Shown: positions 1-4,336 of the stretch, piece by piece
How positions within the stretch are numbered: position 1 is the first letter of the stretch
How the letters are laid out: each line of letters opens with the position of its first letter
DNA from: Actinomycetota bacterium
Lineage (GTDB): Bacteria > Actinomycetota > Thermoleophilia > Solirubrobacterales > 70-9
Direction: 5' to 3'
Assembly (NCBI GenBank): GCA_018268695.1
Contig: JAFDWD010000840.1
Coordinates: 1 to 6,405 of the forward strand
DNA: 6,405 nt
The notes under the pieces: model-generated
Told to the model about the DNA's origin: nothing
The model's input: the letters and a program-made list of their open reading frames with translations, nothing else
Database searches by the model: none
Position numbers and translations under genes: made by a program

Positions 1-1
1 G

Positions 2-184
2 GTGGTGGCCGGGCTGCTGGTGCCGGTCGTGCTGCTCTACCAGGGCTGGACCTACTGGGTGTTCCGCAAGCGCGTCTCGGCCGAGGACTTCGGCGACGTG
101 CGGAGCCCGCTCGGCCTGCTCGCGGAGCGCGACAAGGAGGACCCCGATGAGCTCCAGCCGGCAGGACCCGGAAGCCAGGGCTAG
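2..184 (+). CDS. cydB: Cytochrome bd oxidase subunit II (CydB), C-terminal end, partial
   Basis: This is the last 60 codons of a gene that begins before the window. The peptide opens with a hydrophobic segment containing LLVPVVLLYQGWTYWVF, followed by a basic RKRV stretch and a short charged cytoplasmic tail. That is the usual end of CydB, the second membrane subunit of the quinol:oxygen oxidoreductase cytochrome bd, where the last helix is followed by a positive patch. CydB pairs with CydA, the heme-carrying subunit, which is not in the window. Identity rests on this short tail plus the cydD and cydC genes immediately downstream, the common cydABDC order. The last 38 bases overlap the cydD start, so the tail (about PDELQPAGPGSQG) is partly dictated by the cydD leader and is unlikely to be conserved. 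The reading frame is open to the left edge. Confidence 0.85.
   Translation: MVAGLLVPVVLLYQGWTYWVFRKRVSAEDFGDVRSPLGLLAERDKEDPDELQPAGPGSQG
134..140 (+). promoter_or_regulatory. Ribosome binding site of cydD
   Basis: AAGGAGG lies 6 nt before the ATG at 147. It is a near-perfect anti-SD match, and it sits inside the cydB coding region. It decides the cydD start and confirms that the 38-bp cydB/cydD overlap is real rather than a start-calling artefact. Confidence 0.85.
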
Positions 185-1922
185 GGCGCGGGCGACGCAG
201 CGGCGGCTCGGCAAGGCGAGCCGCGCGGCGCGTGCGCAGCTGGCCACGACGGTCGCCCTCGGCTGCCTGGCGACGGCGCTGATCATCGCCCAGGCGACGC
301 TGCTCGCCCACATCGTCGTCGACGCCTTCCTCGGCGGCTCCTCGCTCTCGGCCCTCCTGCCGCAGTTGGCCTGGCTGCTCGCCGTCTCGCTCGCCCGCGG
401 CGCGGTCGACCTCGGCTTCGAGGCGACCGGCCGGATCGGCGCCTCGCGGGTGATGGCCGAGCTGCGTTCGCGGCTCGTCCGCCACCTGCTGAAGGAGCGC
501 CCCGGCGCACTCTCGGGCGAGCGCTCCGGGGAGCTGGCGGCGGCGACCGTGCAGGGTGTCGACGCGCTCGAGGCCTACTACGCGCGCTACATGCCGCAGG
601 CGGTGCTGGCGGGGCTGACGCCGCTCGCGATCCTCGCCTGGGCGGCGCCGCGCGACTGGGAGGCGGCGGCGATCCTCGCCGTCACGGCGCCGCTGGTGCC
701 GGTCTTCATGATCCTCATCGGGCGCCTCGCCGAAGGCGCGACGCGGCGCCGCTGGCAGCGGCTCTCGCGCCTCAGCGCCCGCTTCTTCGACCTCGTCGGC
801 GGCCTCGAGACGCTGCGCGCGAACGGCCGCGCCGAGGCTCAGGCCGACTCGATCGCGGCCGCCGGCGAGAGCTACCGCCGGGAGACGATGGCCACCCTGC
901 GGATCGGCTTCCTCTCCGCCCTGGTGCTGGAGCTGCTGGCGATGATCGGCGTCGCGCTTGTCGCCGCCACGGTCGGGATCCAGCTCGCCGAAGGCTCGCT
1001 CGGGCTGACCGCGGGCCTGACCGTCCTGATCCTCGCGCCCGAGGTCTACATGCCGCTGCGCCGCCTCGGCAGCGAGTTCCACGCGGGCGCCGACGCGATG
1101 GCCGCGGCGGAAGCGATCTTCGAAGTGCTCGACCGGCCGGTCGCGGTGAGCGCTCCGGCGGACCCGGTCCCGGCGCCCGATCCGCTGGACGCGCCGCTCC
1201 TGCTGGAGGGCGTCGAGTTCTCCCACCCGGGGCGCGAGCCGGTGCTGCGCGGCGTCGACCTGCGGCTGGCGCCGGGGGAGACGGTGGCGCTGGTCGGGCC
1301 TAGCGGCGGCGGCAAGTCGACGCTGCTCTCGCTCCTGCTGCGCCTCGCCGAACCCGACGCGGGCGCGATCCGCTGTGGCGGCGTCGACCTGCGCGACGTC
1401 GATCCGGAGGCATGGCGCCGGCGGATCGCCTGGGTGCCGCAGCGGCCGACGATCTTCGCCGGGACGATCGCCGACAACATCGCCCTCGGCCGGCCCGACG
1501 CCCCGCGGAGCGAGATCGAGGACGCGGCGCTCGACGCGATGCTGGGCCCGGTCGTCGACTCCCTGCCCGACGGCCTCGACACGCGGGTCGGGGACGGGGG
1601 CCGCCGGCTCTCGGCCGGGCAGGCCCAGCGGATCGGCCTCGCCCGCGCCTTCCTGCTCGACGCCCCGCTCCTGCTGCTCGACGAGCCGACCGCCCACCTC
1701 GACGCCGAGACCGAGCGCGAGGTCGTCGCCGCAGTCGAGCACCTGGCCGCGGGCCGCACCGCCCTGATCGTCGCCCACCGCGAGGCCGCCGTCCGCGGCG
1801 CCGACCGCGTGGTCGAGCTCCGCGACGGCCGCATCACCACCCCTTCCGAACCTTGCACGCTTGTCTCGTATAGCGAGACAAGCGTGCAAGGTTCGGAAGG
1901 GCTCGGGGAGGTGACTGGGTGA
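147..1922 (+). CDS. cydD: CydD, subunit of the CydDC ABC exporter for cytochrome bd assembly
   Basis: This 591-residue half-transporter has a membrane domain followed by an ATPase domain. Hydrophobic segments lie at about 33-60, 68-90, 150-168, 172-195, 255-280 and 285-305, the six-helix type IV exporter fold. The nucleotide-binding domain (about 350-565) has Walker A GPSGGGKST at 384-392, Q-loop Gln432, signature LSAGQ at 488-492, Walker B LLLLDE ending at Glu513, D-loop AHLD at 516-519 and H-loop His544, so all catalytic elements are present. CydDC is an inner-membrane heterodimer required for cytochrome bd maturation. Reported substrates are reduced thiols (cysteine, glutathione), and heme has been proposed more recently. 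The order cydB-cydD-cydC supports CydD over a generic exporter. The start is set by AAGGAGG at 134-140. The oddity is the tail: residues 566-585 are encoded by a perfect inverted repeat beyond the normal ABC-domain end. Confidence 0.95.
   Translation: MSSSRQDPEARARARATQRRLGKASRAARAQLATTVALGCLATALIIAQATLLAHIVVDAFLGGSSLSALLPQLAWLLAVSLARGAVDLGFEATGRIGASRVMAELRSRLVRHLLKERPGALSGERSGELAAATVQGVDALEAYYARYMPQAVLAGLTPLAILAWAAPRDWEAAAILAVTAPLVPVFMILIGRLAEGATRRRWQRLSRLSARFFDLVGGLETLRANGRAEAQADSIAAAGESYRRETMATLRIGFLSALVLELLAMIGVALVAATVGIQLAEGSLGLTAGLTVLILAPEVYMPLRRLGSEFHAGADAMAAAEAIFEVLDRPVAVSAPADPVPAPDPLDAPLLLEGVEFSHPGREPVLRGVDLRLAPGETVALVGPSGGGKSTLLSLLLRLAEPDAGAIRCGGVDLRDVDPEAWRRRIAWVPQRPTIFAGTIADNIALGRPDAPRSEIEDAALDAMLGPVVDSLPDGLDTRVGDGGRRLSAGQAQRIGLARAFLLDAPLLLLDEPTAHLDAETEREVVAAVEHLAAGRTALIVAHREAAVRGADRVVELRDGRITTPSEPCTLVSYSETSVQGSEGLGEVTG
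1841..1901. repeat. Perfect 28-bp inverted repeat (hairpin 1) inside the cydD 3' end
   Basis: The left arm at 1841-1868 (starting CCCTTCCGAACCTTGC) is the exact reverse complement of the right arm at 1874-1901, with a 5-nt loop TATAG between them. I checked all 28 pairs. The repeat lies in frame in cydD and is read as residues 566-585 (about PSEPCTLVSYSETSVQGSEG), beyond the conserved ABC domain. It ends 5 nt before the cydC ribosome binding site. Its local composition is less GC-rich than the flanking gene. There is no T-run after it, so a classical intrinsic terminator is unlikely, and ribosomes finishing cydD would unfold it. It may be an inserted palindromic repeat that extended the CydD tail, or an RNA element affecting the cydD/cydC expression ratio. 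Confidence 0.95.
1907..1914 (+). promoter_or_regulatory. Ribosome binding site of cydC
   Basis: GGAGGTGA is a full-strength anti-SD match. Its GGAGG lies 7 nt before the GTG at 1919. It fixes that GTG as the cydC start, overlapping the cydD stop as GTGA. It sits just after hairpin 1, so folding of the hairpin could influence access to it when cydD is not being translated. Confidence 0.85.
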
Positions 1923-3577
1923 GGGCGCTGCGAGAGATTCTCGCGGTGGCGCCGCCGTCGCGACGGCGGCTGGTGCTCAGCGTCGCCCTCGGGGCGGGCG
2001 CGGTGCTTGCCGCGGTCGGGCTACTCACCACCTCCGGCTACCTGATCAGCCGCGCGGCCCAGCGGCCGGAGATCCTGGCGCTCGGCGTCGCGATCGTCGG
2101 TGTCCGCTTCTTCGGCATCAGCCGGGCGCTGCTGCGGTACAGCGAGCGGCTCGTCTCTCACGATCTCGCCTTCCGCGCGCTCACCGACCTGCGCTCCCAC
2201 CTCTTCCGCCGACTCGTCCCGCTCGTGCCGGCCGGCCTGCCGGGGCTCGGCCGCGGGGAGCTGCTGGGGCGCTTCGTCGGCGACGTCGATTCCCTGCAGG
2301 ACCTCTACCTGCGCGGCCTGATGCCCCCGGCGGTGGCGATCGTGGCGGGGGCCGGCGCGCTCATCGTCGCCTTCCTGATCCTGCCCGCGGCAGCGCTGGT
2401 GCTGGCGCTCGGGCTCCTTGCCGCCGGGGTGCTGGTGCCCCTGGTGACGCGGGCGGCGAACCGCCGCGCCGGGCGGCGCCAGGCGGCGGCGCGGGCGGAG
2501 CTGACCGGGCAGGTGCTGGAGGTCGCGACCGGCTCGGCTGAGCTTGCCGTGGCCGGGCGCGCCGACGACTGGATCGCCCGCGCCGAGACCTCCGGGGCGC
2601 GCCTCGCCGAGCTGCAACGCTCAGACGCGGTGGCGGGCGGCCTCGCCGCCGGGCTGCTGACGGCGATCGCCGGCGCCGCCGTCGTGGCGATGCTCGCGGT
2701 GGCGATCCCGGCGGTCGACTCGGGCGTCCTCGCCGGCGTCATGCTGGCCGCGCTGGCGCTCCTGGCGATGGCCTCCTTCGAGGCGGTCGCGCCGCTCGGC
2801 GTCGCCGCCGCCGGCATCGACGCCTGCGCGACCGCGGCGGGTCGGATCGAGGCGGTGATCGACCGCGAGCCGCCCGTCGCCGAGCCCGCGCGGCCACTCG
2901 CGCCGCGTCACGGCGTCCTGCGCTTCGACCGCGTCCGCTTCCGCTACGAGGACGACGCCCCCTGGGTCCTCGACGGCGTCGACCTGGCGCTCAGCCCGGG
3001 CCGCGCGGTCGCGCTGCTGGGACCCAGCGGCGCCGGCAAGAGCACCCTGGCCGAGCTCGCGGTCCGCTTCCGCGACCCGACTCTGGGACGGATCGAGCTC
3101 GCCGGCGTGCCCCTGGCCGCGATGGCGGGGGACGACATCCGCGCCGCGATCCGCCTCGCCCCCCAGAACGCCTACCTCTTCACCTCGACCCTTCGCGACA
3201 ACGTCGCCCTGGGATGCGCCGGCGCCGGCGACGCCGCTATCTGCGACGCCCTCGAGGCGGTCGGCCTCGGCCCCTGGCTCGACTCACTCCCCGACGGCCT
3301 CGACACCGAGGTGGGCGAGGCGGGCGCCAAGGTCTCCGGCGGCCAGCGCCAACGCATCGCCGCCGCCCGCGGCTTCCTCGCCGACGCCGACTTCCTCGTC
3401 TTCGACGAGCCCACCGCCCACCTCGACCCCGCCGGCGCCGCCGACCTCCAACGCCGCATCGCGAGCCTCGCCGCCGCCGACGGCCCCGGCGTCCTCGTCA
3501 TCACCCACGAGCGCGCCGCCCTCGATGCCTTCGACGAGGTGCTGGAACTGCGCGCAGGCCGGATCGTCCCGGGGTAG
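1919..3577 (+). CDS. cydC: CydC, second subunit of the CydDC ABC exporter
   Basis: This 552-residue half-transporter is the partner of CydD. The N-terminal block at about 35-90, with TTSGYLISRAAQRPEIL, GVRFFGISRALLRYSERLVSHD and LRS, is characteristic of CydC and separates it from CydD and other lipid- or drug-type exporters. Hydrophobic segments lie at about 17-38, 52-68, 136-158, 159-178, 240-263 and 268-290. The ATPase domain (about 332-550) has Walker A GPSGAGKST at 368-376, Q-loop Gln416, signature VSGGQ at 472-476, Walker B FLVFDE ending at Glu497, D-loop AHLD and H-loop His530. Translation starts at a GTG overlapping the cydD stop, which implies coupled synthesis of the two subunits. 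With CydD it forms the membrane exporter needed for cytochrome bd assembly. The gene ends 42 nt before the first intergenic stem-loop. Confidence 0.95.
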   Translation: MRALREILAVAPPSRRRLVLSVALGAGAVLAAVGLLTTSGYLISRAAQRPEILALGVAIVGVRFFGISRALLRYSERLVSHDLAFRALTDLRSHLFRRLVPLVPAGLPGLGRGELLGRFVGDVDSLQDLYLRGLMPPAVAIVAGAGALIVAFLILPAAALVLALGLLAAGVLVPLVTRAANRRAGRRQAAARAELTGQVLEVATGSAELAVAGRADDWIARAETSGARLAELQRSDAVAGGLAAGLLTAIAGAAVVAMLAVAIPAVDSGVLAGVMLAALALLAMASFEAVAPLGVAAAGIDACATAAGRIEAVIDREPPVAEPARPLAPRHGVLRFDRVRFRYEDDAPWVLDGVDLALSPGRAVALLGPSGAGKSTLAELAVRFRDPTLGRIELAGVPLAAMAGDDIRAAIRLAPQNAYLFTSTLRDNVALGCAGAGDAAICDALEAVGLGPWLDSLPDGLDTEVGEAGAKVSGGQRQRIAAARGFLADADFLVFDEPTAHLDPAGAADLQRRIASLAAADGPGVLVITHERAALDAFDEVLELRAGRIVPG

Positions 3578-3619
3578 GCCGGCGCTCGAGGCAAGGGACG
3601 CAAGGCGTGGCGGCGAGAG

Positions 3620-3671
3620 CGGCCGTCTCGGCCACGGCCCTGGCTGGCTGTGGCCGTCGCCGAGACGGCCG
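3620..3671 (+). terminator. Stem-loop (hairpin 2) downstream of cydC, probable transcript 3'-end element
   Basis: The arms 3620-3639 and 3652-3671 pair over 20 bp with a single C/C mismatch, around a 12-nt loop CTGGCTGGCTGT. The stem carries CGTCTC (3624-3629) opposite GAGACG (3662-3667). It begins 43 nt after the cydC stop codon. The following bases (GGGGATG) contain no T-run, so this is a terminator without a U-tract or an RNA-stabilising 3' structure rather than a textbook intrinsic terminator. Its core, 3635-3652, is the exact reverse complement of 3846-3863 in hairpin 4, so the two are inverted copies of one repeat type. Confidence 0.65.
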
Positions 3672-3715
3672 GGGGATGTGAGGGAAGCGATTGGGCCGGG
3701 TCGTACGCCAGGCCC

Positions 3716-3792
3716 CGAACGGTCAGGAATCTGCGGTGTTCGAGATCCGTCGTATGGGCGGATAACGAACACGGCAGATTCCTGACCGTTCG
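3716..3792. repeat. 27-bp near-perfect palindrome (hairpin 3)
   Basis: The arms 3716-3742 (starting CGAACGGTCAGGAATCTG) and 3766-3792 are reverse complements with one G/G mismatch at 3735. The 23-nt centre holds a further 5-bp stem (ATCCG at 3745-3749 with CGGAT at 3759-3763), giving a 77-nt stem-loop with a small internal loop. It is clearly less GC-rich than the surrounding genes. It shares the outer CGAAC/GTTCG and the tip TCGTAT with hairpin 1 in cydD but is otherwise different in stem sequence. Its sequence is not related to hairpins 2 and 4 that flank it. It may be a palindromic repeat element or a bidirectional terminator; no T-run follows on either strand. Confidence 0.9.
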
Positions 3793-3823
3793 AATCCCCC
3801 GCTCTTCCACACGGAACCCTCAC

Positions 3824-3881
3824 GTCCTGGGCGTCTCATCGCGGTCACAGCCAGCCAGGGCCGCGGTGAGACGCCCAGGAC
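3824..3881 (-). terminator. Stem-loop (hairpin 4) downstream of the DUF779-like gene, probable transcript 3'-end element
   Basis: The arms 3824-3844 and 3861-3881 pair over 21 bp with one T/G position (3839 with 3866), around a 16-nt loop. The stem contains CGTCTC (3832-3837) opposite GAGACG (3868-3873). Read on the - strand, it starts 4 nt after the TAG of the DUF779-like gene, so it is the first structure in that transcript's 3' end. Its loop region 3846-3863 is the exact reverse complement of 3635-3652 in hairpin 2, so each of the converging genes is followed, in sense orientation, by the same core. No T-run follows on the - strand, so its action as a terminator is inferred from position. 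Confidence 0.65.
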
Positions 3882-3885
3882 CGAT

Positions 3886-4299
3886 CTAGGACTGCGGCTG
3901 CCGCACCGCGCGGCTCACCAGGTGGTACTGCGCCGATACGCCCTCGTCGTCGTTCTCCAGCCTCGGCGGGGTCACATCGACGTGGAAGTCCGGGTAGCCG
4001 AGGGCGACGTCGTGGGCGCGGTCGATCAGGAAGAGGACGCCGCCGACGTTGCCGAGGCAGATGTCGTCGGGGCCGCGGGGGATGGTGGAGTGGACGAGGC
4101 GGACTTCGGGCTCGCCTTCGGCGTCCGCGACGTGGCGGAGGACGAGGTTGCCGAGGTGGGCGCGCAGGTGGACGATCGCGTCGACCGCGGCGGGCGTGGC
4201 CCAGACCCGCTGGGAGGCCATCTTCTGGGTCTGTGCGGCGCGGATGTCGGCGCTCACGGTCATCGACACCATGGAATCGCGTGGCGCCCCCGCGCGCAT
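3886..4299 (-). CDS. Small DUF779-like protein of unknown function
   Basis: This 137-residue protein has no signal peptide or membrane segment. From about residue 31 it follows the pattern I recall for DUF779: RVWATPAAVDAIVHLRAHLG, then a strand (LVLRH), then LGNVGGVLFLID, then an HVDVTPP strand and a closing YHLVSRAV. DUF779 members normally carry a GGCCDGS-like motif after the first helix. Here the matching stretch (about 55-66, RHVADAEGEPEV) has no cysteine, so any metal or redox role tied to that motif would be lost. The assignment is by remembered pattern and could be wrong. The ATG at 4299 is preferred because GGAG sits 8 nt upstream; Met10 and Met13 have no comparable site. It lies 37 bp after the acetyltransferase gene and is probably co-transcribed with it. 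Function is unknown. Confidence 0.6.
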   Translation of the reverse strand: MRAGAPRDSMVSMTVSADIRAAQTQKMASQRVWATPAAVDAIVHLRAHLGNLVLRHVADAEGEPEVRLVHSTIPRGPDDICLGNVGGVLFLIDRAHDVALGYPDFHVDVTPPRLENDDEGVSAQYHLVSRAVRQPQS

Positions 4300-4307
4300 G
4301 CGGTCAA

Positions 4308-4311
4308 CTCC
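4308..4311 (-). promoter_or_regulatory. Ribosome binding site of the DUF779-like gene
   Basis: GGAG on the - strand lies 8 nt before the ATG at 4299, with a second purine-rich GAGGA at 4315-4319. It favours the first of three possible ATG starts. It lies in the 37-bp gap after the upstream gene's stop codon; I see no promoter in that gap. Confidence 0.55.
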
Positions 4312-4336
4312 ACATCCTCGGGTGTGGCGCCGTGCC

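Larger units (their letters stand above)
3578..3885. other. Convergent intergenic region built of three large stem-loops
   Basis: These 308 bases lie between the converging ends of cydC (+) and the DUF779-like gene (-). I found no convincing gene: the short frames crossing it on either strand lack family resemblance. Most of it is occupied by three inverted repeats, at 3620-3671, 3716-3792 and 3824-3881, each described separately. The spacers (3578-3619, 3672-3715, 3793-3823) show nothing I recognise. A region between converging genes is expected to hold terminators, and the outer two stem-loops are well placed for that, although none is followed by a T-run on either strand. Confidence 0.85.

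Noticed and set aside
1841..1901. Hairpin 1 as an intrinsic terminator ending the operon between cydD and cydC.
   Set aside because: There is no T-run after it, cydD is translated through it, and cydC starts with a strong SD only 18 nt later, so full termination here is implausible.
3788..3813. GTTCGAATCCCCC followed by GCTCTTCCAC, resembling a tRNA T-loop and 3' end, possibly an attachment-site remnant.
   Set aside because: The 5' side of a T-stem does not pair, no CCA or acceptor partner is present, and no tRNA body can be folded upstream. The TTCG part is explained as the end of hairpin 3.
3172..3823. Open frames on the - strand (to 3810 and 3823) and the + strand (3214-3681, 3525-3785, 3650-3889) across the cydC end and the intergenic region.
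   Set aside because: Arg/Pro/Ala-rich or palindrome-derived translations with no recognisable domain. They run through the inverted repeats and overlap cydC out of frame.
3620..3881. A CRISPR array or tandem repeat in the intergenic region.
   Set aside because: The repeats are inverted stem-loops with unequal spacing and two unrelated types; there are no regularly spaced direct repeats and no cas gene.
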